DNA of 32,001 nt, from assembly GCA_003640385.1 (NCBI GenBank), contig RCAB01000624.1, forward strand, positions 1 to 32,001, written 5' to 3'. The notes under the pieces are model-generated. The model made no database searches. It was not told the origin of the DNA and saw only the letters and a list, made by a program, of their open reading frames with translations. The position numbers and the translations under genes were made by a program. This stretch comes from Setaria digitata (lineage: Eukaryota > Nematoda > Chromadorea > Rhabditida > Setariidae). Positions 21,311-32,001 of this stretch are shown here, one piece after another. Each line of letters starts with the position of its first letter. Position 1 is the stretch's first letter.

Positions 21311-22370
21311 TAATGAAGATACTGACATGAAAGAGAAGAAAAAGGAAATAATGAGAATAGTAATAATAATTATAGTTTAGCAATTAATCAGCCACATACG
21401 TACTATTATCATAACAATTATCTCTTCTTATTTCCGATTATTCTAAAAGGGTTAAAAGTTGCTGAACAATTAACAAACGTTATACTGCTATTATAATTTA
21501 CCTTTCCAATATTATTTCTCTTTCAGAACTTCACAGTTCTGCGAATAGTTATTCGAAATTGATGTGTTTTTCTAAGATACATTTCTCCCCCTTCATATAA
21601 ATTATTCTCATTATTAAGCAAGTTATACATTATCAGCAATAAATAATATCGAGATATTGTTATATTCGTTATCAACTATCAATTATGCCGTTAAATGTTA
21701 TGTAAATTTAGCAGATGTTTTATTGCATAAAATGTCTTTGATATGGAAAAAGTTTTTTGAATAAAGAGATAAAATATTTGCTCAGAGCGAATTAAATGCG
21801 TAATTCTCGAGGGGAAAATTGCAGCGGTTAGTTGATTAAAATTTCTAGGAAACTCCTTGACGAAGCTTATAATAAAAAACAAAAATTAAGATTGCTATTT
21901 GCTAAGAAAGTTTCGCAAAAAAGTTAAACCCTTATCTTTATTTCATTAGTATTAGAAATTTTCTTTTTCATCCCTCTGTTCGAAGTGACAAAATTGTCAG
22001 CTAAATAAATTAAGCTATTTTAGGTTAATGTACAGAAAGACCTATCTTCGTGTATGTGTTAAATCTACATAAACATAACTGGTAGTAGAAAACTGATATA
22101 ACGATAAATACGGACTTTAGTATTAATAATTCCAGACTGTCCGGAAATTTGAATTGTTGGATAGTTTGATAAATTCAAGCAGTCAAAGGGGTGAAATGAA
22201 ACAAAAGTAACTGTTAATCAGTTTGTGTTTATCAGAAATGAGAAAGGAAAAGAGTTGAGAGAGAGGGAGAGAGGGAGAGAGAGACAGACTGGTTAACTAG
22301 AAAAGAAAGGGAATGAGCCAGTGGAATATAATGAATCGACCTTGTTCAAATTTACATTTAGATTCAAATC

Positions 22371-23152
22371 TAATTAAAATGCATAAAATTGGCGAAAGAT
22401 AAAAAGAAGGCACGAAAGGGTGGAGTCAGAAGGGCAAGAGAGGGACGGTCTAGAACGAAGAGAGTGCGGAACAGAGAAGAGGGGAAGACGAGAGAGACCA
22501 ATTACTTTGAAGAGTGAGTGAATGACTGGATGATTGAATGAATGGCGTGAATGAATGGATGAATGATTGAATGAATGAATGAATGAATGAATGAGTGAGT
22601 GATTAAATGACTGCCTGAATGGATTGTATAACCTTGAAAACACAGCAGTGTTAAAGACAGGAAGAGAACTAGCCAGAGAAAGAAGAACCGGTCGTGTCAT
22701 CCCGAGTGTCGTCTGTCTCGGTTGCTGCCTATCGTATGACTGATTAGAATGCCATGGCTCTGATAAAGTGGCACACATTCTTCCTTCTGCGGAGAGCGAT
22801 TGAAATTCTTCAACTTTTATTTTAATTCTTTCAAAATCTTAAAAAGTTTCAGGATGATAGCGGTGATTACTTAGGCCTAGACCTAAGCTTAGGCTTAGGA
22901 GCAATGAATGTTACCATTTAATCCTTTCAGTTACTTCGTTATTGTAATGATAGCATTTCCTCGGAAATCAGTTTGGGACAGTAAATTCTTCTTTCCAAGT
23001 TCGGTCTTAAAATTCCTGCGATGCCCTCCTCCCCAACCTCCTTCCCCCCCCCCCCGCTTTATCCCGGTGTATCTCTCCCGGATCACTGAGTGACTACACT
23101 ACGCAAGCCACAGGTTACTAGAACTAAACGCTTACGGCTATTATTCTAAATA
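22371..23152. other. Mixed GC-richer region with tetranucleotide repeat and telomere-like motif
   Basis: Purine-rich sequence to about 22500, then a GAAT/GAGT repeat at about 22515-22610, then unique sequence. The minus-strand 134-codon frame runs straight through the repeat (Phe/His/Ser-rich) and is probably not a gene. The plus frame 22908-23096 (61 codons, Pro-rich at a C run near 23046) has no supporting splice sites. A telomere-like cluster lies at 22871-22899. Confidence 0.45.
22871..22899. repeat. Short interstitial telomere-like sequence (TTAGGC)
   Basis: TTAGGC at 22871-22876 and TTAGGCTTAGG at 22889-22899, with the palindrome CCTAAGCTTAGG overlapping (22882-22893). TTAGGC is the standard nematode telomere repeat; two or three units can occur by chance or as double-strand-break repair scars. 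Confidence 0.45.
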
Positions 23153-23342
23153 ATGAAATTGACGACAGCTACTACTATCTGCATCAGTCAACATTTAGCA
23201 TACTTTAATCCTTCTTCTCCTCTGTTACATCTCAGGTAAGCATCTAAAATTCACGATAAAAACAAACTTTTCCAGAACCCCAGAAATACGGACGTTCCCA
23301 AATAACCTTCACATGTGCCCTATGGTACAGACTTTGTTTTGA
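23153..23342 (+). CDS. Weak candidate: small two-exon gene (49 residues) or first exons of a longer one
   Basis: Seen: ATG at 23153 (context ATAATGAAA) opens 27 codons plus 2 nt to a strong CAG|GTAAGC donor. A 40-nt intron ends ACTTTTCCAG, and the frame stays open from 23276 to TGA at 23340-23342. The exons read MKLTTATTICISQHLAYF... and ...TPEIRTFPNNLHMCPM. An alternative donor, ATG|GTACAG after 23324, would let it continue in phase 0. No family, signal peptide or domain is recognised. The composition is less AT-rich than the surroundings, but the whole neighbourhood is. Confidence 0.22.
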
Positions 23343-23550
23343 AAAGCGATCTTTAGAAAACATTTGGAAAATATCAATTTTATGAACGTTTCCAAAACAT
23401 TAACTTTATTGGTGTGACAAAAAGGAATTTGTTTTGCATATTTTTCTTATTTCCATGAAAAAGGCCGAAAAAGGATGATACAAATAAATTTCACAAATAC
23501 TTTAAACTTCGTTGACTTCTGCAAAAAGATACAATGAATGGTTATTTATG

Positions 23551-23552
<2 letters not shown>

Positions 23553-23587
<35 letters not shown>
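23553..23587. repeat. (CA)n microsatellite
   Basis: Uninterrupted AC dinucleotides, 35 nt; a likely polymorphic marker. Confidence 0.95.
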
Positions 23588-23590
<3 letters not shown>

Positions 23591-24756
23591 CTATTTCATT
23601 TTCAATTTTTTTTAAATTTGATGAATGTGACATAAGTTTTACGGCATGTCAATTCCCCATCACTTTAACAGCTAGAACACGAAATTCTGTCCCCGCTTAG
23701 AATGTGTCTGAAAAACATTTCACAATTTTTTACTCTATTACATAATTTCGTTTTTAATTATCTTCAACTTTCTCATCTTTAGCGTTTTTTTCTTATCTTG
23801 CTACTGTTGGCATTATTTTTTACTTATAATTAATTCTATTGTTGCTGTTATTGTTAATTGTTTATTATCTGTTGCCTGGTTTTTGGTATTTATTGTTTAT
23901 TACTTTTGATTTACTATTTATTATTTGCTATTATTTATTAGTGTTGTTTAGTACTTATCACGAGTCATTTATAAATTATTTGTCTACCAAATCATTAATA
24001 AATTTTTTTTTTACTGTCGTTAATCGTCACCATCGTGGCTATTAGTTAATTATTTGGTATATCTACGACCTTTGCTACTGTGGGTTTTAAGTGAGAAATA
24101 ATAAAACTATTGAAGAAATATTTTTAAAATACTTCACTAGTAATAGATTTATAAAAACTTTATTATTCTCTTTTTGAACTTTACGATCTGTTCTTCTTCA
24201 TTTTAAGCATCTCAGTTCTCTTCATACGATTCCTAATGATGTCGAAACTATTCTAACATTAATCAAACAGAATTATTCTTTTTTTTCTAAAATCAAATCT
24301 GTTATTTCCGCATTAAGAACTCGTTTTATATGCTCATGAAAATCAGTAGATATAATGAGAAATAAAAATTGTCAACCATGATGTCCTTTTTTGAAAAGGG
24401 TTTGAGTACGAAAAAAAAAATCCAATCAAGAATTTGTTAACAAAAGCAGCTGCTCATTTTGGTAAACAAAATTTTTCACACTCATTTTAACATTAATTGT
24501 TTGATTTAAACAAGTTGACTGCTTTTGATTTATGTTATCATTGATAAAGGTCATTTATACTGATTATTAGTTGAATTACCAATATTATCATTGCTTAACA
24601 ATAGTTTCCTTTACCATTATTAATTTATCCTTATTGAAATAACCGATGTTATACTTTTCTATCGTCACTTTTTGGGCCACTATTATATCTTTTTCTTTAA
24701 CAATGATTTATCACTGTTAATTGTTCTTAGTGAAATGAAATTAATTAGCTCCTCCG

Positions 24757-24807
24757 AAGTCCTATGATTTTTTCCAACAGCGAAAAGTCCTATGATTTTT
24801 TCCAACA
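24757..24807. repeat. Tandem duplication of a 23-bp core (28-bp period)
   Basis: The core beginning AAGTCCTATGATTTTTTCC occurs at 24757-24779 and again at 24785-24807 without mismatch. No N separates the copies, so this looks like a true recent duplication. Confidence 0.9.
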
Positions 24808-26406
24808 TCATTTTACATTTTATACAATATCGCAGAATAAACAACGTATGATTAAAAAAATATTCATTAAACTGGCAAATGTTCTCCTTATGACGTAGGT
24901 AAAATGTTAATACTTAAATATTACTTTAAAAAAAAAAGTTTTTTCAAAAAGCACAATTAAAACCGTATCGAAAAATATTCTTGAAAAGAATAATTTATTT
25001 TTGTGCAATTCGTATAATTTAGATGGAAAGGCTTGTTTTTTGCATTAAAAATTAGTGCAATTTCGAGAGTTTTTTCTTCTTTGTATTTTGAAATATCTGC
25101 GAATAAAAAAAATCTGTTGCTACTATCTGATACAAAACTATTCAAATGGTGTGGTTTTTGGTTTGAAATAAATATCCAAGGTTACACAGACTGATGATTT
25201 TATAATCATAATCAGATAGATAAGGTGATCAAGATTATTGAGATAAGCGGAAATGCATAGAAAGGGAATGGAATGGAGTAAAAAGATCAATAATAAATTG
25301 ATAAATAAATGATTAAATGATAATGAAAGTATCAACGTTTAGAAGTATCACATCAAAATATTCTTCAACAATTTTGTGCCAGGCGGTAGCAACAAAAAAA
25401 AATTTTGCTGAACAAATAATGTTAAAAGTTTAAAAGGAAAAAAAAGGGAACTTTTGAAGTTTCGTACTTTTGAATGAAGCCAAAATTTATTTGATAAGAG
25501 TTGGACTTTGAATAATAAAAGTGAGACATTATTGTACATTACAGCTCTGTCATTGGATCAATGGAAAATGACTTAAGCCAAAAATGGAAAGCATTAATTA
25601 CTACCATATGATGTGAAAGCAAACATGAATGCTATCGAAATTGAAAAGTTTTTCATCAACCGATTTGAATATTACTCATGTTTTCAATTGTGTTATTGAA
25701 ACCGTTGTAAACTAATTAGTTTTAGCTGATTAGATTGCCCATTTATCAATTTTATTGAATTTGTAACTTTGTTTTATTATCGTAAAGGTGTACTAATTGA
25801 TCTACTTGATATATGCATAAAATTTTCTGCATCGAAAATCTGAAATTGCATACAAAATGATTTGATGAATCAGTGACATCAATGAAATAATTTCCTGGAA
25901 AGTTATTCGATATTCGCTACAATTAAGATCTGCTTAAATAATTTAAAAGCAAAAGGAACATAGTAAAATGAGTTGGTAATAAATTTTAGGGATTCTCTTT
26001 TCGATGCTACTAAAGATTTGTTTTAAATTATAATTATGACTTCTATTTTCTTTCCTTCTTTTTTTCCTCTTTTTTGATTGTAAATCATCAGTTTACCCAG
26101 GAACAGTTCACTCGGTTAAATAAAACAATTGCTTGTATCTATGAAGCTTAGACTGACCTCTTCTTCATTTGAAGATTTAGTCACTATAATTAAAAAATCA
26201 ATTACAATCTGAAAATATTTCTTAGTCAATGACAAAATGTTGTTGATAAAGCAGAAAAAAAATAATTTTCAGATCAAAGTTTCCAACATATTAAAATATA
26301 TCAAATATGCAGGGAGATACAAACATATAAGCATGTAAACAGCTGAATATATAAAGCAGAAAAAATAACATAAACATAAACATGTAAACACGCAAACATT
26401 TAAGTC

Positions 26407-26447
26407 CAAGCTTGCAAACATTAGNGTGGCAAGCTTGCAAACATTAG
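26407..26447. repeat. 18-bp direct repeat flanking an assembly N (26425)
   Basis: CAAGCTTGCAAACATTAG occurs at 26407-26424 and again at 26430-26447 with the N between; same pattern as at 4274. Confidence 0.8.
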
Positions 26448-26456
26448 CGCACTTTT

Positions 26457-26618
26457 ATGCTTCACAGATGCTCCCTTTGTTTTCATTTTGAAACTTCCAC
26501 TTTCACATGCCTTGAGCTCACAAATTATTTAAGACAAAAGACAAATTATATGGATGAAACTTTTCCCATATCAGTGTTATCACTGCCATTATCATTTGAA
26601 CAATCACTTCAGTTTTAA
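26457..26618 (+). CDS. Weak candidate ORF or exon, 53 codons
   Basis: ATG at 26457 opens 53 codons to TAA at 26618, reading MLHRCSLCFHFETSTFTC...; an acceptor-like CTTCACAG overlaps its start. It is less AT-rich than the flanks and contains a CxxC...C pattern, but no domain is recognisable and it sits beside an assembly join. Chance remains a good explanation. Confidence 0.15.
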   Translation: MLHRCSLCFHFETSTFTCLELTNYLRQKTNYMDETFPISVLSLPLSFEQSLQF

Positions 26619-27840
26619 AATGCTAATTTCTATTTCCTGAACAACAAATTGCATGCCAAAAGATAGCAAATTTTTTACATTTGTTAAACCCAAAAAACCC
26701 AAAAATTTTAATATTATATCATAAATTATAGAGACTGTATCTTAAATTTTCAACAGGACAGTTGAATATGAGATTTTAATTAGGAAATCAATTATATGGT
26801 GTAATTTAAGGTTTCATGAATGAAATGTTTTCAAAAATTAGTGAGACGAAAACTGAAATTTACTGCAGCATCAAATTTACAAAGTCTATTGATTAATTAT
26901 CAAATCAAAGTATTTAAATGCATCTAAATTACGTAGCCCCTTCTTAATATTTTTCACCAAATTTATTTCAAAGTTTTTAATACTTGGATCTTAATTAAAA
27001 AAAAAAAAGAAAACAATCATTAAGCGAAATGTTTCAACATATCTAAATTGATTGGCTCCTTTCGCTCAGTTTTTTCTTAGAATTTCCATTATTTAAATTA
27101 TACTTAAAAAAGTGTCTAACTAATATAGAAACTATATGAATTTTTCAAGCAAATATTTAATGAACTGTGCGAAATATTTTCTTCATTTGTTGTGTTAATA
27201 AAAAAAAAAGTACAAAAGAAAATGATTATGAGAATTGAATTCCATCTGTTAAATAACGTTGATAAGATTATATGAAAATGAATCATTTAAAAAAAAAAAG
27301 GAAAAATGATGAGAAAAAAATTGGTTGCTATGTAATTAAATATTTAAATGTCTTTTTGTGAGAACATATGTGGTTACTATGTAATTAAGTACTAGAAGCA
27401 TCATTTACTATAATTGTAAAAAACGAATCGCTAATTTTTTCATTTTTTTTTTCATTTTTTTTAAAATGGACACTACATTTATCTCATTCATGAATGAAGC
27501 TATTATAAATAAAATCTGAGTAGTAAGGAAATATATTTTTAAAAAGCTAATGAAGTGTATCATAATCAGAAGTTCAAAAAAAAAATTTGCATAATTGCAG
27601 AAAAATACGTTGTAAAGCGAACTAGTTATTATTTTTATTAATTACTGCTATTATTAAAGCGACAAAATTACATCCTCTAAAACAATCGTTAATTAATCAG
27701 TTTATCATTACTAAGTTTCATAATCAAGGTATGGTAAAGCTTGATAAACATTTGTTTTCCAAATGCGAAATAAAAATTAAGTAAAATTTTTATTACAAAA
27801 GCTTCAGTTTCATAAAATAGGCATTGTCTCAACTTTTCAG
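26619..27840. other. AT-rich intergenic stretch
   Basis: No gene seen. A near-exact 18-bp direct repeat (TGGTTGCTATGTAATTAA at 27322-27339; one mismatch at 27371-27388) is the only structure noted besides homopolymer runs. Confidence 0.5.
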
Positions 27841-27900
27841 GAGGAAGCAATAGGTAATTATTTGTTGCAATTGGTGCCTCGTGCTTTTCCTGAGAGATAA
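27841..27900 (+). CDS. Weak candidate terminal exon (strand ambiguous)
   Basis: On the plus strand, a consensus CTCAACTTTTCAG acceptor is followed by 19 sense codons and TAA, reading EEAIGNYLLQLVPRAFPER; the other two phases stop at once. On the minus strand the same segment follows TTATCTCTCAG and is open for over 60 codons (EKHEAPIATNNYLLLPPEK...), ending near 27690. Only one of these, or neither, can be real. No upstream exon was joined for either strand. Confidence 0.25.
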   Translation, partial: EEAIGNYLLQLVPRAFPER

Positions 27901-30900
27901 ATTAACCAGGATGGTTCATAATAACTGGAAGCAAATTTAATTTATTCAAGAAATTAATTAGCTTCTGTGATTAGTGACTACAACCAAATTTTTCCGCAAA
28001 TAAGATTACCATGAGTTATGATTATAATTATTATCTTCTTAATTACGCCACGACAGATTTCCTTAGTGAACAAAAATATAATATTTATTTGGACAGATGA
28101 AACAAAATCAAGTCGCATTATTATTTTACATTAACCATATTATCCTTTGACCTCTTCATCCAAACACTTTAAAGTTGCTGCTGCGAAAAAAAAAAAAAAA
28201 AATGTAAATTTGAGTTAGATATGTAACACTCAATAAGTAATACGAAAAGAGGAAAACAAAACTTATGTAACAGTGTTATGCATGTAAAGATAAAGCTAAT
28301 TTCATTCTATATTTAGAAAAAAAAATGTTAGAATGGTGCAAAGTAATAAAGGATATTAATATTTAAAAAAAAATTCTCGCAAGCAAAGAATTAAAATATT
28401 AAATATTAATTCACAGGTAACTATAAATTTATGCACATATATATAAAGAAATATATATATATATACGTATTTTAAAAAAATTCTCTAAAAATATATTTAG
28501 CGTTAATTAATTGCATCATCTCATGTTAAAGAAATAATTCTATAAAGTATTTTTTGCTCGTATGAAATATGAAAAATCATTTAATTGAAAAGTGATAAGT
28601 AATCGAATCGTATATATGTGAAGATAAGAACTTATATAAGAACTCTTATCACTTATGCAACTAAAAATACTGAATAATTTGTTATTACACAATATCTCAT
28701 AAGATACAAACTATTTGTGTGTTTATTAAATCGTTTAAAAAAAGGAAATTTTAAAATTAGGAATTAATTAATATCAAAAATATTTCTTCAAATATCAAAC
28801 GGTAGTCATTTATTAAAAATATCTGACGGAGAGTGGCTCGAAAAATTAACCATTATAACATACACCCATGCCACGTAGAAAGCAACTTTGTGAATGTAAA
28901 CTGAAAGATGAGAAATAACAATAACAGTAATGATAACGGTAACAAGGATAACAATAATGATTGATAACGATAACAATAACAGAATTAAAAAAAAAAAAAA
29001 AATCCTCAGTAAATAGTAAAATGGTCTGTAAAAAGCAGAAAAAAAAAAATACGGGAAAAAAGAGATAAATGGGGAAATTTAACATGAAAGAGTGAGTTGG
29101 AGGAATAAAAAATTGCATAAATTGGCTGATGAAAAAGAGAAAGGAAAATTTGCATTTTTATTCCGATTAACTTTTTTTGCTTGATAATTAAAAAGAAAAA
29201 AGTGGAATTAAAAGTTCGCAACTCTTTTTTTTTTTTTGAAAATTGAACAAAAATGAAATTTCTTTTTTGTAAAAGATGAAATATTTCAAATGATTCCAAC
29301 TGCAGTCAATAAATAGTTGTTTTTCCCTTTTCATCAAAAATAAATTCTAATCCTATGATTGCTTCTCATCCTTAAATTATTCATTCACTCGTTCGTTCAG
29401 TCGGTCATCATTCATTCATTCATTCTTTGATTTAAATGATTCTTATCACTTCTATCTTGCTATGTAGCATATCAGTCTTTCATTCTTCATCCTTTTTTCT
29501 TTCTTCTAATTCCCACTACAACCTCCGATCTATTCCATTGTATCGGTAACTTCTAGAGATAAAGTAACTATATCATAATGTGTCACATATTGTTTCAGTC
29601 ATGTAAACATCACTTTCGGTTTCAAAGCAATCTCTTATCAATTCACCCTATCACAAAAAATTAGAATCACCCCTCTTAACTTCTAGGAAACTTGTAAATT
29701 TAACAAAAACTAAAATGAAAGTTAAGGAACAAAAAATGAAATGATAGCACATACGTTAATTTATGTGCATATTAATTTATCATTTTGTTAATCCAACCGT
29801 TTCGTACTTTTTATACATTTTAAAAACGGGACTAAAATTTAAATTATTATCGGTTGAATGAAGTTATCATTAGAAACATATTTTTTCTCTAATTAAGTTT
29901 TATAATAAGAGTATCGAAATAATGTTCGTATTGATAATCTGTTGTATATACGGTATCAATTAACCTATATACCACTTTTAGCAATTAAGTAACAAAGAGC
30001 ATTACAGATTGACTGTCATAATTTTTCAAAAATCCTTATTTTAAAAAAGTATAATGCAAAAGTTTTTCCTTCACAAACACTTAAAACAAAAGCAAAAACA
30101 AGAAAGGAATTGGAGAGAGAGGTTGAGACTAAATGAAAGAGAAACGACTGTAAAGTTAAACAGGAACATAAAAAAATACATTATCTTATCAAAACTTCGT
30201 CTTCTGTTGAGGAGTACTATGTACAATATAAGTACTAATACAGTATGACGATAACCATATTAAATGATATGATAAAAATGTAATGATAAAGTAAAAAATT
30301 CCCATTAAATTTTTTTCTTCCTATGACTTAGTACTTTTCAGCAGTTATCTTATCAACACAATGTAAATGCTATTATTCCTTACAGAATGATAGAATATTT
30401 TTTTGATGTAAACAAAAATAAAACGAAAAGTAAGTAAAATTTGCATAAAATTACTAACAAAATAATTTTCCGATTTATGATAAACAAAGAAGTTAAATGA
30501 GATAAGAATGATTTAACATAATTTTTCAATAATTAATGGAATGAAAAATTAAAAAAAGAGGGAGAAAAAGAAAGGGAATGAAAGGTGATGCAAGGAGGGA
30601 AGAAAAGAAATTGTCGGTTTTCTCTTTTTTATTTTTTGAAATTTCTTTAAAAAATTTTCATCAATCAAATTAGAAGAAAAACAAACACAGCTGTTGCCTT
30701 GGAATTTTTTCTTATGGGAAGGATAGGAAAATAATAAATGTAAAATGGTTTCAGAGAGGGAGAAATGAAATATAAGTGAATTTTTAAAAATGCCATTGGA
30801 ATAACCGGAAAACCGAATAATAAAATAAAATCGGTTGTTTTTTTTTCTGACATGAGTAACAATAACTTTCTTATTGCTGAAAATCTTCGTAAAATATAGC

Positions 30901-31149
30901 CATTTTACTAAAATAACCTTCCATTCTAACCTCTCATAAAATTAATTACCGTTGAGAATTTCCTGCTTTAGCAGCATAACAACTGATCCTTTACTGATAA
31001 CATCACAAATCAAAGTTATCGTCATTTTCATTGATAACAAATATAATCCTTTTGACCTTTTAGAGGCAGCGATGTTATCTTCAGCCTGTTCATATATAAT
31101 ATTCATGCGGAAAATGCATCAAAATTTATGCTTGCATAAATATATATTG

Positions 31150-31450
31150 GTTTATATATTTATTAAATCACGTATTTATTTACAGAAATACCTGTATACT
31201 CATTTGCCATTTCCTTCGGAAATTATTTTCGTTTATGTATAGAATTAATTGTGTATTTATTTGTACATACTGCAAATCAAATTTTCATGTTTCTTCCAAC
31301 AGAATTCGTTAAGAAATTATTTATTTATTTTCAAATTACTTACGAAATTAGTATTTATTTGAAGAAATATTTATATATTTATTTACTGAATTAATATATT
31401 TGAAAATATTTATATATTCCGGACAAATGAACAATTTCATTTATTTAAAT
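31150..31450. repeat. ATTTATTT-rich stretch
   Basis: ATTTATTT or a longer ATTTA string recurs about every 20-80 nt (near 31173, 31254, 31318, 31352, 31377 and 31438). If transcribed from the plus strand it would carry many AUUUA elements; it may also be simple AT drift. Confidence 0.5.
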
Positions 31451-31904
31451 ATATGTCTAGAAGGAATGTTTTGGACTATGCAACTGTGAAAATAAAAGCA
31501 CTTCTAAGCAAATTGAAAATGAACAATGAGCATTTTGAGAGGATGATGGAAAGAGGAAGTGATATCCTTTTAAAGTAATTTTTTCTTTTCTCTGCATTTG
31601 CTAACAAATTACACCCGAAACAAAGCTACTGGTAATAGAAAAAAGATTGAATGAAACAAGAAAAATGAGAATTAAAATGGTTTAAATGTGGAAATGAAAG
31701 TAATTGGAACAAGAACACTATCGTCCTTTAAAACCTTTTTACCACGGCAGGTTAAATTTAAAGCTAAGCAATTTAAAATGAGCATTATCGGCTTGGCTTC
31801 CATCCTTTTCATGCTATGTTAAACTTTACGGTAACATTTCATCATATATTTCAATTAAATTCAACACAATTCCTTTCTTCTTCCTCTTATCTAATCATTC
31901 ATTC

Positions 31905-31930
31905 ATATATATATATATATATATATATAT
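31905..31930. repeat. (AT)n microsatellite
   Basis: Thirteen AT units directly before the N at 31938. Confidence 0.9.
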
Positions 31931-31950
31931 TCATTATNTACATTATATTA

Positions 31951-32001
31951 TTATATTATATATATTATATTATATATATTATATTATATATATTATATTA
32001 T
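31951..32001. repeat. 14-bp AT minisatellite running off the window
   Basis: Unit TTATATTATATATA: three exact copies (31951-31992) plus 9 nt of a fourth. The array continues past the right edge and lies next to an N, so its length in the assembly is unreliable. Confidence 0.85.

Larger units (their letters stand above)
19451..22370. other. Low-complexity intergenic stretch
   Basis: ATA/AAT-rich trinucleotide sequence at about 19780-20260, a GA-rich block at 20390-20760, pyrimidine repeats at 20821-20835 and a degenerate GATAAT/GATGAT block at 21045-21310. The longest open frames (up to 114 codons, minus strand) are just these repeats read as Ser/Leu or Tyr/His-rich peptides and are not believed to be genes. 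Confidence 0.6.
23343..26456. other. AT-rich intergenic stretch
   Basis: No gene recognised. It contains a (CA)n microsatellite (23553-23587), a 23-bp tandem duplication (24757-24807) and an N with an 18-bp flanking repeat (26407-26447). Short protein-like frames at 25545-25700 (after a TTACAG) shift frame and were not accepted. Confidence 0.5.
27901..32001. other. AT-rich intergenic stretch to the right edge
   Basis: No gene recognised. It contains (TA)n at 28451-28465, ATAAC-type degenerate repeats at 28915-28985, TTCA/ATTC repeats near 29385-29425, an ATTTATTT-rich stretch (31150-31450) and AT minisatellites at the right edge. Long open frames (90-97 codons at 28846, 29006 and 30952) are AT-rich Phe/Ile/Leu-rich readings without splice support. 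Confidence 0.55.

Noticed and set aside
21004..21383. 91- and 114-codon minus ORFs (Tyr/His/Ser-rich)
   Set aside because: Encoded by GATAAT/GATGAT repeats in two frames.
22374..22778. 134-codon minus ORF with a His/Ser/Phe repeat
   Set aside because: The repeat is a GAAT tetranucleotide microsatellite; no domain, and its non-repeat ends look non-coding.
22908..23096. 61-codon plus ORF with Pro run
   Set aside because: The Pro run is a C homopolymer; no splice or family support.
23839..24045. 68-codon plus ORF, hydrophobic Leu/Tyr-rich
   Set aside because: T-rich low-complexity sequence with no exon boundaries.
25545..25720. Short protein-like plus frames after a TTACAG
   Set aside because: The open frame shifts midway and no donor fits; likely chance.
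28846..29299. Minus ORFs of 90 and 97 codons
   Set aside because: Phe/Leu/Ile-rich readings of poly-A/T and ATAAC repeats.
30952..31242. 96-codon plus ORF
   Set aside because: Starts at TTG, very AT-rich, no splice or domain evidence.
1..32001. tRNA, rRNA, spliced-leader RNA, known microRNAs, CRISPR
   Set aside because: Scanned by eye for T-arm GTTCRANNC patterns, the SL1 sequence and common nematode microRNA seeds with hairpins; none recognised, though a covariance search would be more sensitive.

Overview
The window looks like nuclear DNA of an animal, most likely a nematode and plausibly a filarial-type AT-rich genome. The reasons are: heavy A+T bias with poly-A/T runs; short introns bounded by GT...AG with TTTCAG/TTACAG-type acceptors; exons clearly less AT-rich than their surroundings; two recognisable metazoan gene families (M6/proteolipid protein and SOX HMG-box); and a short TTAGGC-type interstitial telomere motif. 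The species cannot be named from the sequence. There are no bacterial operons, CRISPR arrays, rRNA or tRNA genes that I can see, and almost all long ORFs here are low-complexity or intronic shadows.

Layout. (1) 1-896, minus strand: the 5' part of an M6/PLP-family tetraspan membrane protein gene, two exons visible, the rest off the left edge. (2) 2820-3137: a GC-rich patch with promoter-like motifs, possibly the M6 promoter. (3) 3138-9390: mostly AT-rich, with a weak minus-strand two-exon candidate (7873-6565) and a possible transposase fossil near 8.6 kb. (4) 9398-10391, plus strand: a spliced four-exon gene segment for an unrecognised protein (perhaps CUB-like), 5' end unresolved. (5) 12531-15253, minus strand: a complete six-exon SOX-family transcription factor (362 residues predicted) with a poly-Gln N-terminus and a divergent HMG box. 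Genes 4 and 5 are convergent. (6) 15254-32001: about 17 kb 5' of the SOX gene, gene-poor, with simple repeats, GC-rich regulatory-looking patches (18.36-18.67 and 19.23-19.45 kb) that carry palindromic E-box motifs, several hairpins, and a few weak exon candidates (23.15, 26.46 and 27.84 kb).

Four isolated N bases occur (4274, 15600, 26425, 31938). Three of them have the same sequence on both sides, as expected when overlapping contig ends are joined without merging; the fourth lies in low-complexity AT repeats.

The genes do not form a pathway. The M6 protein is a neuronal-type membrane protein, the SOX protein a nuclear developmental regulator, and the middle gene is of unknown function. 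The large gene-poor flank beside the SOX gene is typical of developmental regulators. I found no convincing new multi-gene system. The most useful results are the three spliced gene models, which no single ORF reveals, their alternative-splicing features, and the likely assembly duplications.
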